The notes: a model not told the origin generated them from the sequence alone. DNA of 64,000 nt from PALSA-911 sp963839645 (GCA_963839645.1 CAWIVZ010000009.1:483358-547357), one strand, 5' to 3'; counted from the first letter of the stretch, positions 36,444-49,066 are shown. Translations and numbers: made by a program.

Positions 36444-38568
36444 CTAGGCGATCCCGGGCGCCTTGGCGGCGCTGAGCCTGGTGCCGCTTTCCGCGAGTTG
36501 GCGCAGGAACGCCGACGGCGCCCAGCGTTCGCCGTATTGCTGGTGCCAGGCGGCGATCTGGTTGTAGACGTCGCGCACGCCGATGCCGTCGGCCCAGAAC
36601 ATCAGGCCGCCGCGATAGCGCGGGAAGCCGAAGCCGTGCAGCCACATCACGTCGATGTCCGAGCCGCGATAGGCGATGCCCTCTTCCAGGATCTTGCAGG
36701 CCTCGTTCAGGGAGGAGAACAGCAGCCGGCGGAGGATTTCCTGGTCGGTGAATTCGCGCTGCGCAACACCCATCTCGGCCGAGATCTGCTTGATAAGGGC
36801 GGTAACCTCCGGATCGGTATGCGGCGTGCGGTCGCCCTTTTCGTATTTGTACCAGCCGGCGCCGGTCTTCTGGCCGTAGCGGCCCATCTCCACCAGCCGG
36901 TCGGCGATCGGCAGCTTGCGGTAGTTGGGGTTGGCGTCCGCGCGGCGCTTGCGCCCGGCGTAGCCGACATCGAGCCCGGCCAGATCGCCCACCGCGAAGG
37001 GGCCCATCGGGTAGCCGAAATCGACCATCACCTTGTCGACCTGGGCGGGCAGGCAGCCTTCCTCCAGCAAAATGACCATTTCGGAGTTGAACGGGGCGCG
37101 CGAGCGGTTGGCCAGGAAGCCGTCGCAATTGCCGGCGACGGCGGAGATCTTGCCGATCTTCTTGCCGAGCTGCATGACCGAGGCCAGCGTATCCGGCGCG
37201 GTCTTCGATCCGCGCACCACCTCCAGCAGCTTCATCACGTTGGCCGGGCTGAAGAAATGCGCGCCGGCGACGTCCTGCGGACGCTTGGTTACGGATGCAA
37301 TCTCGTCGATATCGAGCGCCGAGGTGTTGGACAGCAGCAGGGCGCCGGGCTTCATCACCTCGTCGAGTTTGGCGAAGATCGGCTTTTTCACGTCCATCTG
37401 CTCGAACACCGCCTCGATCACCACGTCCTGCTGGGCGATGTCGTCGTAGCCGGCGACCGGCTCGATGCGGGCGAGGCGGCGGTCCATCTCGTCCTGCGCC
37501 AGGCTGCCGCGCTTGACCGAGGTGGCGTAGTTGTCGCGGATGCGCTGCATGCCCTTGGCCAGGCCCTCGGCGGTCGCGTCCATGATCTTCACCGGAAAGC
37601 CGAAATCGGCGAAGGACATGGCGATGCCGCCGCCCATCGTGCCGGCGCCGACCACGGCGGCGTTCTTGAACTCCCGTATGGGAACATCCGGCGACAGGCC
37701 GGGGATTTTCGCCACTTCGCGTTCGGCGAAGAAGGCGTAGCGCAGCGCCTTCGCCTCGTCGGCATTTTCCAGTTCGCTGAACAGTTCCTGCTCGCGCGCC
37801 ATGCCCTGGTCGAACGGCAGGGTGCAGGCGGCCTCCACCGCGGCGATGCAGTTGTAGGGGGCCTTCTGGTTGCGGGCGCGGCGAGCGATGCTCTTGCGGA
37901 TGTCGTCGAAGATGCCCGGATTGTCCTTGGCTTCCTGTAATTTCGCTTCATTGTCGCGCACACGCGGCAGCGGGCGCTTGTCGGCGATCTCGCGGGCGAA
38001 GGCGATGCCGGCGGCTTCGATGTCGGCGCTGTCGTCCACCACGCGGTCGACGATGCCGTAGCCGATGGCCTCGGACGCCGGCACGTGGCGGCCGGAGGTG
38101 ATCATCTCCAAGGCGCGCTTGCGGGCCGGCCAGGCGCGGCAGGCGCTGGGTGCCGCCGCCGCCGGGCAGGATGCCGATCAGCACTTCCGGCAGGCCGAGC
38201 TTGGCGGATTTGGTGGCGATGCGGTAATGGCAGCCCATGGCGGTTTCCAGCCCGCCGCCGAGCGCGAAGCCGTGGATCGCCGCGACGACCGGCTTGGCGC
38301 TGCGGTCCAGAATGTCGTACGGGCGCTCGCCCAGCGGCAGGCGCTTGCGGCCGGTGCCGAAGCCGCGGATGTCCGCGCCGGCGATGAAGCTGCGGCCGGC
38401 GCCGACCATGACCATGGCCTTGATGGCCGGGTCCGCGTTGCCTTGCTCGACGCAGGCGATGATCCCCTCGGCCACGCCCGGGCCGAGGGCGTTCACCGGC
38501 GGATAGTTGACGATGATGACGCCGATATCGCCGCGCTTTTCCAGGCGGACCACTGCTGCTTCGCTCAT
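36444..38568 (-). CDS. Enoyl-CoA hydratase/3-hydroxyacyl-CoA dehydrogenase fusion, FadB/FadJ-like (frameshift near 38,130)
   Basis: About 708 residues in total. The hydratase part has AGRSFIAGADIRGF (oxyanion) and GGGLETAMGCHYRIA with LPEVLIGILPGGGGTQRLPRL. The frame breaks near 38,130, then LEMITSGRHVPASEAIGYGIVD follows. The dehydrogenase part has NAAVVGAGTMGGGIAMSFAD, GAHFFSPANVMKLLEVV and the C-terminal domain GWYKYEKGDRTP. It performs two successive beta-oxidation steps. GGGGA precedes the ATG at 38568. First gene of the operon that runs to the SDR at 33,749. One indel is the likely cause of the break. Confidence 0.9.
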
Positions 38569-38661
38569 GACATTCCCCAAATACCTACGCCGGCCGCGTT
38601 ATCGGGCCTGTGGTTCAACTGTAGAAAACCCTGCCTGCCCCGTCTATTCGGGGCAACCGGC

Positions 38662-38883
38662 TCAGGTCTCGATCACGAGCACCGGCTGTTCCTCGGCCAC
38701 CGGGTCGCCCTCGGCCACCAGAATTTCTGTGACTTTCCCCGCGGCGGTGGCGACGATGGGGATTTCCATCTTCATGGATTCCAGGATCATCAGCTGATCC
38801 TCCTCCGCCACGACCGCCCCGACCGTGGTTTCGATCTTCCACATATTGCCAGCCACTTCGGACTTCACGACGACACGACTCAT
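38662..38883 (-). CDS. Stand-alone biotinyl (BCCP-type) carrier domain
   Basis: 73 residues, a single biotinyl/lipoyl domain. The modified lysine is in LESMKMEIPIVA. AGGGAG stands upstream of the ATG at 38883; an upstream start giving 14 more residues is less likely. Such small carriers serve acyl-CoA carboxylases whose biotin carboxylase is a separate protein. A carboxyltransferase gene is divergent, 110 bases away, but no biotin carboxylase is in the window. Confidence 0.85.
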   Translation of the reverse strand: MSRVVVKSEVAGNMWKIETTVGAVVAEEDQLMILESMKMEIPIVATAAGKVTEILVAEGDPVAEEQPVLVIET

Positions 38884-38993
38884 CTCGACCCTGCTCCCTA
38901 ATCTACCCACCGGTATTGTTCCCACACGATGGCCAGAGTTAACCTATCCGACAAGCGCCAAACCGCAATGGCGCGATATTGGAAGGAAAGCGA

Positions 38994-40557
38994 ATGACCT
39001 GGCAGCCCGAGCTTGACGAGCTTCGCGCCCGAGAGAAGATGGCACGGCAGATGGGCGGGGCCGACAAGGTCAAGCGCCAGCATGACGCCGGCCGCCTGAC
39101 GATCCGCGAGCGGATCGACGCCCTGGCCGACCCCGGCAGCTTCCACGAGGTCGGCACGATCGCCGGCAAGGCCAGCTATGACGGCGACAACCAGCTGATC
39201 GAACTCACCTCGTCCAACTGCGTGATGGGCCGGGCGGACATCGACGGTCGCCCTGTCGTGATCGTTGGCGACGACTTCACCGTGCGCGGCGGATCGGCGG
39301 ATGCCACCATCAAGGAAAAGCCGCTGATGGCGGAACAGATGGCGGAGGCGCTGCGGCTGCCGATCATCCGCATCATCGAAGGCTCCGGCGGCGGCGGTTC
39401 TGTCAAGACAATTGAAACGACCGGCCGCGCCAACCTGCCCGGCGGCATTTCCAGCGGCACGCATGGCGTTTCATTACACCACCAACAACATGTCGGTGGT
39501 TCCGGTGGTCGGCCTCGGCCTCGGTTCCGTCGCCGGGCTGGGGTCCGCGCGGCTGGTCGCCAGCCACTATTCGGTGATGACCAAGGACACATCCGCCATG
39601 TTCGTCGCGGGGCCGCCGGTGGTCGCGCGGACCGGGCAGAACCTGACGAAGATGGAACTGGGCGGCTGGGAAATCCAAACCCGCGCCGGCGCCGTGGATC
39701 ACGCGGTGGACACCGAGGAGGAAGCCTTCGCCGCCACGCGGCGCTTCCTGTCCTATTTGCCGTCCAGCGTCTACGACGTGGCGCCGCGTGGCCCGCGCAC
39801 CGACGATCCGAACCGGCGCGAGGAGATGCTGTTCAATGTCATCCCCCGCGACACGCGCAAGGTCTATCGCATGCGGCCGATCCTGGACGCGGTGCTGGAC
39901 AAGGGCTCGTTCTTCGAAATGGGCAAGAATTTCGGACGCTCGATCATCACCGGCCTGGCGCGCATCGACGGACTGCCGGTGGCGGTGATGGCGTCCGACC
40001 CCTATTTCTATGGCGGAGCCTGGACCGCGGATGCCTGCACCAAGGTGATCCGCTTCGTCGACATGGCGGAAACGTTCCATATCCCGGTGGTCTATTTCCT
40101 GGATTGCCCGGGCTTCCTGATCGGGCTGGAGGCGGAGAAATCCGCCGTCATCCGCCTTGGCACCCGCGCCATGGCGGCGGTGAACCAGACGACGGTGCCC
40201 TGGTGCACGATGATCGTGCGCAACTCCTTCGGCGTCGCCGGCGCCGTGCACCAGCCGGCCGGGCGCTTCGCGGTGCGTTACGCCTGGGTCTCCGCCCGCT
40301 GGGGCTCGTTGCCGCTGGAAGGCGGCATCGAGGCCGCCTACCGCCAGGACATCGCCGACAGCCCGGACCCCAAGGCCAAGCTCCGGGAAATCGAGGACCG
40401 GCTGAACAAGCTGCGCTCCCCGCACCGGACCGCCGAAGCCTTCTGGGTGGAGGAACTGATCGACCCCCGCGACACCCGCAAACTCCTGGTCGACTTCGCC
40501 CGCCTGGCGGAGCCCCTGCGCCGGCCTGGACCGACCGGGTTTGGGATCAGGCCCTGA
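38994..40557 (+). CDS. Acyl-CoA carboxylase carboxyltransferase subunit (frameshift near 39,450)
   Basis: Start ATG after GGAAGGAAAG. First frame: RLTIRERIDALADPGSFHEVGTIAG, then MGRADIDGRPVVIVGDDFTVRGGS and IIRIIEGSGGGGSVKTIE. Near 39,450 the homology moves to another frame (MAFHYTTNNMSVVPVVGLGLGSVAG) and runs to 40557 through TADACTKVIRFVDMAETFHIPVVYFLDCPGF and SFGVAGAVHQP. Total about 520 residues, normal for AccD5/PccB-type proteins. Transfers carboxyl from biotin to an acyl-CoA. Works with the biotinyl domain encoded divergently. Confidence 0.88.
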
Positions 40558-40569
40558 AGGGTAGCAAGC

Positions 40570-40759
40570 AAGGCCAGGGGGCGCTGCCCCCTGGACCCCC
40601 GCCAGAGGCTCGCCTCTGGACTCCTGGTTATTTTCTATGAAATGGGCGGGCTATGGCGGTGCAACCAGCACCACCTAGCCCGCCCATTTCATAGAAAATG
40701 TCTGGGGTTTCCAAAGGGCGAGCCCTTTGGCGGGGTCCAGGGGCAGCGCCCCTGGCCTT
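40570..40759. repeat. Composite palindromic element 2 (about 190 bp) between convergent genes
   Basis: Central hairpin 40630-40699 pairs ATTTTCTATGAAATGGGCGG with its complement around a short loop. The outer arms (from AAGGCCAGG at 40570 to CCTGGCCTT at 40759) mirror each other and contain the palindromes CCAGGGGGCGCTGCCCCCTGG-like and CCAGAGG..CCTCTGG. Same construction as the element at 20,357: outer modules alike, central stem different. Lies between a plus-strand stop (40557) and a minus-strand stop (40789). Confidence 0.88.
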
Positions 40760-40788
40760 ACTTACTTCCTTAAGAACCCGATCCCCAA

Positions 40789-41592
40789 TCAGGCCGGGTT
40801 CATGGCGGTGACGGCGCCGGGGGTGGCGGTGCGGCCGCCGTCGACGACGTATTGGGCGCCGGTGATGTTGCTGGCCAGGCTGGAGCAGAGGAACAGCACG
40901 GTATTGGCGATTTCTTCCGGCAGGCCGTAGCGGCCGATCGGGATGGCGGATTGGTAGCGGTCGCCGACGCTGTTCGGGTTGCCCGGGTTCAGTTGCGCTT
41001 CCAGGGAGTGGATCATGCGGGTGTCGATCGGGCCGGGGCAGACGGCGTTGACCCGGATGCCCTGGCGGGCGACCTCGCCGGAGGCGGTCTTGGTGAGGCC
41101 GATCACGGCGTGCTTGGAGGCGACATAGGCGGGCATGCCGGGCGAGCCGATCAGGCCGGCGGTGGAGGCGGTGTTGACCACGGCTCCGCCGCCGCCCTGG
41201 GCGATCATCTGGCGCAGGACGTATTTCATGCCGAGGAACACGCCCTTCACGTTCACCGCCATGACCGTATCGAACATCGCATCGTCGCAATCCACGGTGG
41301 GGGCGATGGCGCCCTCGATGCCGGCGTTGTTGTGGAAGCAGTCGATGCGTCCGTAGGTGTCGACGGTTTTCTTCACATAGGCCTGGACGTCATCGGGATT
41401 GGTCACGTCGGCCTGAATGAAGATCGCCTCGCCGCCCTGCTGGCGGATGATCCCAGCGGTTGCCTCGCCGCCGGCCTTGTCGCGATCCACGATCGCGACC
41501 TTGGCGCCGCGGCTGGCGAAGCCGAGCGCGGTGGCCCGTCCGATGCCGTTGCCGCCGCCGGTGATCAGCGCGACCTTGCCTTTGAAGTCCAT
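40789..41592 (-). CDS. SDR-family oxidoreductase
   Basis: 267 residues. LITGGGNGIGRATALGFASRGAKVAIVDRD, then HNNAGIEG, NTASTAGLIG, YVASKHAVIGLTK and the end TGAQYVVDGGRTA. A classical NAD(P)-dependent dehydrogenase with complete catalytic residues. AGGGAGAG lies before the ATG. Single gene, divergent from the GMC oxidoreductase. Confidence 0.9.
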   Translation of the reverse strand: MDFKGKVALITGGGNGIGRATALGFASRGAKVAIVDRDKAGGEATAGIIRQQGGEAIFIQADVTNPDDVQAYVKKTVDTYGRIDCFHNNAGIEGAIAPTVDCDDAMFDTVMAVNVKGVFLGMKYVLRQMIAQGGGGAVVNTASTAGLIGSPGMPAYVASKHAVIGLTKTASGEVARQGIRVNAVCPGPIDTRMIHSLEAQLNPGNPNSVGDRYQSAIPIGRYGLPEEIANTVLFLCSSLASNITGAQYVVDGGRTATPGAVTAMNPA

Positions 41593-41718
41593 TTCGTTTC
41601 TCTCCCTGATTGGTAGGCGATCGAGGTTAGCATGCGCCGCCTGGACGAACAGGCCCCGGGGCCGCTTTCGGTCGGGACGCGAACCGGCTAGCTTTCACGG
41701 GTCAGGATGGAGAGTTTG

Positions 41719-43335
41719 ATGACCGAATACGACTACATCATCGTCGGCGCCGGATCGGCCGGCTGCGTGTTGGCCAATCGCCTCAGCGAGGATCCGGGCA
41801 AGAAGGTTCTGCTGCTGGAGGCCGGCGGCAAGGACGACAGCTTCTGGATCAACATCCCGGTCGGTTTCTCCAAGTTGCTGAACAACCCAAAATACAACTG
41901 GAACTTTGCCACCCAGCCGGAGGCGAATGTAAAGGGCCGCTCGATCCCGATCCCGCGCGGCAAGACGCTGGGCGGGTCCAGCTCGATCAACGGCATGTTG
42001 TATGTGCGTGGCAATCCGCTCGACTACGATACCTGGTCGCAGTTCGGCAATCGCGGCTGGTCTTACGATTCCGTCCTGCCCTACTTCAAGAAGGCCGAAC
42101 ATTTCGAGCCAGGCGGCGACGATAGCCGCGGCACCGGCGGTCCGCTGAACGTGACCAATATGTATGAGAACGACGAACTGCCGGATGCGTTCATCGAAGC
42201 CGCCGTGAAAGAAGGCTGGCCGCGCAACCCGGACTACAACAACGGCAACCAGGAAGGCTTCGGCTATTTCCAGGTGACGCAGAAGGATGGCCGCCGCTGG
42301 TCGACCGCGCGCGCCTTCCTCGACCCCGCGCGCCGCCGGCCCAATTTGCGCATCGAGACCAACGCCCAGACCACGCATGTGATCCTGGACGGTACGCGCG
42401 CCGTTGGCGTTGCCTATGTGCAGAACGGCCAGAAGCAGGAAGCCCGCGCCAACGGCGAGGTGATCCTGGCCGCCGGCGCGGTGCAGTCGCCGCAATTGCT
42501 GGAGCTGTCGGGCATCGGCCGGCCGGAGCTGCTGAATTCGCACGGCATCACCGTTCGCCATTCGCTGATGGGCGTCGGCGAGAACTACCGCGACCACTAC
42601 GCGACACGGATGAACTGGCGGGTGAAGCTGCCGATCACGCTGAACGAAAAGACCCGCGGCCTGAACATGGCCAAGGAACTGGTGAAATACTTCACCACAA
42701 GGCGCGGCATGCTGACCTATACCGCCGGCATCTGCTTCGGCTTCGTCAAGTCCCGACCGGAACTGGTGGAGCCCGACATCCAGTTTCATTTCGCCCATGC
42801 GAGTTACGCCAACGCCGCCGACCGCACGCTGGACAAGGAACCCGGCATGACCGTCGCCACCTACCAGTGCAGGCCGGAATCCAAGGGCAGCATCCATGTC
42901 GGCTCGTCCGACCCGCTGGCCGCCCCGATCATCCGGCCGAACTTCCTGGCCGAGGAACTGGACCAGCAGGTGCTGATCGCCGGCATGAAGATCGCCCGGC
43001 GGATCGTGGAAAGCCCGTTGATGGACAAGTATCGCGCGCATGAGATGAACCCGGGCAGCGCGGTGCAGACCGATGCGGAATGGCTGAACTTCGCCCGCGA
43101 GAACGGCCAGACCACCTATCATCCCACCGGCACCTGCAAGATGGGCCAGGACCCGATGTCGGTGGTGGACGATCAGCTTCGGGTGCATGGCATCGCCGGG
43201 CTGCGGGTGATCGACGCCTCGATCATGCCGACACTGGTTTCCGGCAATACCAATGCGGCGGTGATCATGATCGCCGAGAAGGGCGCGGACATGATCAAGG
43301 CCGCCGCGAAGGCGGGGCTGCGTCAGGCGGCGTGA
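41719..43335 (+). CDS. GMC-family FAD oxidoreductase (choline/alcohol dehydrogenase-like)
   Basis: 538 residues. The dinucleotide motif YIIVGAGSAGCVLANRLSE starts at residue 6. GMC signature 1 is IPRGKTLGGSSSINGMLYVRG, signature 2 is ILAAGAVQSPQLLELSGIG. Active-site histidine in TTYHPTGTCKMGQDP and the second conserved residue in LVSGNTNAAVIMIAEKGADM. Oxidises an alcohol; similar to BetA and the alcohol dehydrogenase AlkJ, but substrate is open. The ATG at 41719 has GGAGAG at the right distance; the ATG at 41707 is too close to it. Confidence 0.92.
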   Translation: MTEYDYIIVGAGSAGCVLANRLSEDPGKKVLLLEAGGKDDSFWINIPVGFSKLLNNPKYNWNFATQPEANVKGRSIPIPRGKTLGGSSSINGMLYVRGNPLDYDTWSQFGNRGWSYDSVLPYFKKAEHFEPGGDDSRGTGGPLNVTNMYENDELPDAFIEAAVKEGWPRNPDYNNGNQEGFGYFQVTQKDGRRWSTARAFLDPARRRPNLRIETNAQTTHVILDGTRAVGVAYVQNGQKQEARANGEVILAAGAVQSPQLLELSGIGRPELLNSHGITVRHSLMGVGENYRDHYATRMNWRVKLPITLNEKTRGLNMAKELVKYFTTRRGMLTYTAGICFGFVKSRPELVEPDIQFHFAHASYANAADRTLDKEPGMTVATYQCRPESKGSIHVGSSDPLAAPIIRPNFLAEELDQQVLIAGMKIARRIVESPLMDKYRAHEMNPGSAVQTDAEWLNFARENGQTTYHPTGTCKMGQDPMSVVDDQLRVHGIAGLRVIDASIMPTLVSGNTNAAVIMIAEKGADMIKAAAKAGLRQAA

Positions 43336-43393
43336 GGAGGAGCAAGGCGAATGAACAAATCATTCATAGCCTTAGCGCGCCGCGTCGCTGCGA

Positions 43394-43445
43394 ATACGCT
43401 TTGAGCGTATAATTTGACCTGCACAAAATTGCGCTTCAAGCGTAT
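43394..43445 (+). promoter_or_regulatory. Repeated AGCGTAT operator before the decayed BrnT-type gene
   Basis: ATACGCT-TTG-AGCGTAT (43394-43410) is a perfect inverted repeat. A third copy of AGCGTAT stands at 43439-43445, 11 bases before the BrnT-like start. TATAAT-like bases overlap the second copy. Toxin-antitoxin operators often have this form. Confidence 0.5.
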
Positions 43446-43455
43446 ATGAGCCGAT

Positions 43456-43703
43456 ATGGAATTCGAAGGGGGCGCTGCCAGCCTACGGCCCCCGTCCAGA
43501 GAGCGAGGGCTCGGGTTCGATGTGGCAGCTCGGATTTTCTATGACGGAGTGATCGAGTGGATCGACGACAGAGTCGACGATGGAGAAATGCGCTTGTGCG
43601 CGCTAGGGCGAGTGGCGGGAATCGTCCTTTTTGTCGTCTGATACGCAACGCTCACACGTCCGTCGGATCATCTCGGCTCGGCCGGCAAATAGGAAGGAAC
43701 GGG
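43456..43703 (+). pseudogene. BrnT-type toxin, frame-broken
   Basis: The frame from ATG 43456 gives GFDVAARIFYDGVIEWIDDR, then GEMRLCALGRVAGIVLFVV, the core of a BrnT ribonuclease toxin, and stops at 43,641. The missing end, SHVRRIISARPANRKER, continues in another frame just after. The N-terminal WDxxKxxxNxxKHG part is also garbled (GGAASLRPPSRERGL), so at least two lesions are present. Decay is more likely than sequencing error alone. Confidence 0.6.
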
Positions 43704-43714
43704 GCTCTACGGCA

Positions 43715-44107
43715 ATAACACGCGTGACACGGGAACAACTGCACCGGCAGCCAGTCAAAATCGATCATACCAAGATCAAAGCGACAACGGAGGACGATAT
43801 CCGTCGCTACTCAATCGAGGATGGCGATGCTCAGGACCGTACCGCTCAGCATTGCAGAATTCAGTCTCACCGCAGGTGATCCGCCGCAGGGTTGGCAATG
43901 ACTCAACAGCACTTCGCGGCTGCCATCCGAGTTCCGTTGGCCACACTGCGGAACTGGGAGCAAGGCCGCGTCTTACCGGATCCGGCGGCGCGTTCGCTTC
44001 TGCGGATCGTTGCAAAGTCACCGCAAGCAGCCCTGTCGGCGCTTGCCGACAAAACGGGCGAGCGAACCTACGGCGCGGCCTCTTCCACTCTCAGCGCGAA
44101 GGCCTGA
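43715..44107 (+). pseudogene. Helix-turn-helix antitoxin partner, frame-broken
   Basis: Begins as TRVTREQLHRQPVKIDHTKIKATTEDDIRRYSIEDGDA, the N-terminal part typical of XRE antitoxins paired with BrnT-like toxins. The frame breaks near 43,840, then the XRE helix-turn-helix appears in another frame: MTQQHFAAAIRVPLATLRNWEQGRVLPDPAARSLLRIVAKSP, to the stop at 44107. No clear start codon remains between toxin and antitoxin. Confidence 0.6.
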
Positions 44108-44134
44108 AACGGGATCTTGGCAATTCCTTACAAC

Positions 44135-45713
44135 TCAGACCCGCTTCACGCCGTAGAACTGCGGCCAGCCGTCGCGGATGTCTTGCAGGTAATTGTGGTG
44201 CGCGGTGGGCAGGTCGTACATCCCGAGCGGCGCGAATGGCGGGTTGATCCAGAACTGCGCCTGCATTTCGTCGCATAGCTTCTTCTGCGCCGCCAGGTCG
44301 GGCGCCTCGAACCAGGCGTCGCGCAGCGCTTCCATTTTCGCGTCCGTCGGCCAACCGAACCAGGAGGCGGTGCCGGCGCCGCGGATGCCGATGGAGGGTG
44401 CCGGCGACAAATTCCCGAAGCCGCCGAGCCAGGTGTAGAAGATGTTCCAGCCGCCCTTGTCGACCGGTTCCCGGCTGGCGCGGCGCTGCACCACCGTGCC
44501 CCATTCCAGCGCCTGGAAATCGGTGTTCATACCGATCTTGGTCAGCACGTCCGATGCCACCTGCGCCTCGGCGAAGATCGACGGGATGGTGGAGGCGGCC
44601 AGGATCACCACCTTCTCGCCCTTGTAGCCGGCGGCGATCAGATCCTTTTTCAGCTTCTCGTAATCCTTCGGGCCGCGCGTGATCTCCACGCCCACGGTGC
44701 TCGCCAGCGGCGTGCCGGGCACGAACATGCCGACATCGGTCTTGATGATCTGCGGCACGGCGCCGGCCACGGCCTCCATGATCTCCTTCTGGTCCATCGC
44801 CGCCACCACCACGCGGCGGACCGCTGGATTGTCGAACGGCGGGAACAGATGATTGAACCGCAGGCAGCCGATTTCCCCGGTCTTGTCCTTGACCTCGACG
44901 ACGATGTTCTTGTTGGTCCTCAGCTGCGGGACCAGGTCGATGGTCGGGTTTTCCCACCAATCCACCTCGCCCTGCATCAGCGCCGCCGCGGCGGTGGCGG
45001 GGTCGGGGATGAAGTTCCAGACCACGCGATCGAAATAGGCGATCTTCGGCCCGGCGTTGAAGCTCGGCGCGCCGTCCTTGCGCGGCACGTAATCGGCGTT
45101 GCGCGCGAACACCACGCGCGAGCCGGACACGCGCTCGTCGGGCAGGAAGCGGAACGGGCCGCTGCCGATCGCTTCCGTCACCTGCTTCATCGCGTCCGTC
45201 ATGGCCAGGCGCTCGGGCATCATGACGCAATAGACCTGGCCCAGGGCGTCCGGCAGCAGGCTGAACGGCTTTTTCAGGCGGATGCGGATCACCTTGTCCG
45301 AAGCGGCGGTCATTTCGTCGGTCCGTGCCGCCAGGGCCTGGCCGAACGGGTCGCGCTTGCTGAAGCGGGCGATGGAGGCGACGCAATCCTTGGCGAGAAC
45401 CGGCGTGCCGTCATGGAATTTCAGGCCGTCGCGCAGGGTCAGGTTCCAGGTCTTGCCGTCATCGCTGACCTGGTGGCCCTCGATCATCTGCGGCTGCACC
45501 TGGAAGCTCGCATCGTAGCCGTACAGCGTGTCGAACACGGCCAGGGAGTAGTTGCGGGTGATGTCGGCCGTGGTCCAGACCGGATCGAGGGAAACCAGGT
45601 CGGCATGCGGCACGAAGGTGATACGCCGCTGATCCTCGGCCAGCACGATCTTCGGCGCGGCAAGCGCGGTCGCACCTGCCAGCGCGGATTTCAGGTCCCG
45701 TACGTCTTTTCAT
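44135..45713 (-). CDS. ABC transporter substrate-binding protein, family 5 (oligopeptide/nickel type), frameshift in the signal peptide
   Basis: Mature part of about 500 residues: ITFVPHADLVSLDPVWTTADITRNY, LRDGLKFHDGTPVLAKDCVASIARF, GSGPFRFL, LRTNKNIVVEV. Periplasmic receptor for peptides or similar solutes. The mature frame is preceded by RDLKSALAGATALAAPKIVLAED, plainly a signal peptide, but its only start (MKRR at 45713) is in another frame; one indel near 45,700 joins them. A GTG at 45646 would give a protein without export signal. The ABC ATPase at 50,149 may belong to the same type of transporter. Confidence 0.88.
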
Positions 45714-45775
45714 TCGTTCAGCCCCCGGAAGTGAATTTGCCCATCATCATTCACCGATTTGCCGGGCGGCGCAGC

Positions 45776-45815
45776 AAAAAAAAGCGGGCCGCGGCGGCAT
45801 CGGCCGCGCGGCCCG
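45776..45815 (-). terminator. Rho-independent terminator after the cox-like genes
   Basis: On the minus strand CGGGCCGCG pairs with CGCGGCCCG, with four more pairs inside (CGGC/GCCG) around a CGAT loop. An eight-base U-run follows (A-run at 45776-45783 on the plus strand). It lies about 50 bases after the stop of the FAD subunit gene and ends that operon. Confidence 0.85.
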
Positions 45816-45861
45816 GGTCAGGCGGTCCGGCGGGGTGGCGCCCCGCCGCATCGGGTAGCGA

Positions 45862-46656
45862 TCAGCGCGCTTTGGCGACCGCGCGCTTGGTCATCACCCC
45901 GATCAGATGCGCCCGGTAGGGTGCGGAGGCATGGATGTCGCTGTTCAGCCCGTCGGCCGGCGTGGTCACGCCGCTGACCGCGTCGGCGGAGAAATTGGCG
46001 GTCAGGGCCTTTTCCATGTCAGCGTGGCGGAACACGCCGCCCTGGCTGGCCCCGGTGATCGCCACCCGCACGCCAGAGGCCGTCTTGGCGACAAACACGC
46101 CGACCATGGCGTAGCGCGAGGCGGGATTGCGGAACTTCTCGTAGGCGGCCTTTTCCGGCACCGGGAAGGTTACGGATGTGATCAGCTCGCCAGGTTGCAG
46201 CGCCGTGGTGAACATGCCCTGGAAGTAATCGTCCGCCTTGATTTCGCGCCGGTCGGTCTTGATGGTGCCGCCCAGCGCCAGCAATGCGGCTGGATAGCAG
46301 GCGGACGGGTCGTTGTTGGCCAGCGAGCCGCCGATGGTGCCGCGATTGCGCACCTGGTTGTCGCCGATCCAGGACGCCAGGTCCGCCAGCGCCGGGATCG
46401 CCTTTTTCACATCGGGCGAAGCGGCAACGGCGGCATGTGTGGTCATGGCGCCGATCGTCACGCTGCCACCGACGATGATGATGCCGGCCATGTCCAGCTT
46501 GCTGAGATCGACGACAGAGGTTGGCTTGGCCAGACGCTGCTTCAGCACGGGGATGAACGTCATGCCGCCGGCGAGCGCCTTGGCTTCGTCATCCGCCGTG
46601 AGCGCCTTCACCGCATCGGCGACGCTGCCCGGCTTCTGATAGGTAAAATCATACAT
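45862..46656 (-). CDS. Molybdenum hydroxylase FAD subunit (CoxM/CutM-like)
   Basis: 264 residues. FAD motifs AGGMTFIPVLKQRLA and VRNRGTIGGSLANNDPSACYPA, and the C-terminal CO-dehydrogenase flavoprotein domain with FRHADMEKALTANF. Shuttles electrons from the Fe-S subunit. Last of three genes in the order S (49,669), L (49,066), M (46,656); 29 bases after the large subunit. Confidence 0.92.
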   Translation of the reverse strand: MYDFTYQKPGSVADAVKALTADDEAKALAGGMTFIPVLKQRLAKPTSVVDLSKLDMAGIIIVGGSVTIGAMTTHAAVAASPDVKKAIPALADLASWIGDNQVRNRGTIGGSLANNDPSACYPAALLALGGTIKTDRREIKADDYFQGMFTTALQPGELITSVTFPVPEKAAYEKFRNPASRYAMVGVFVAKTASGVRVAITGASQGGVFRHADMEKALTANFSADAVSGVTTPADGLNSDIHASAPYRAHLIGVMTKRAVAKAR

Positions 46657-46685
46657 CGTGCATGTCCTCTTTTATTCAGCGGTTC

Positions 46686-49066
<2,381 letters not shown>

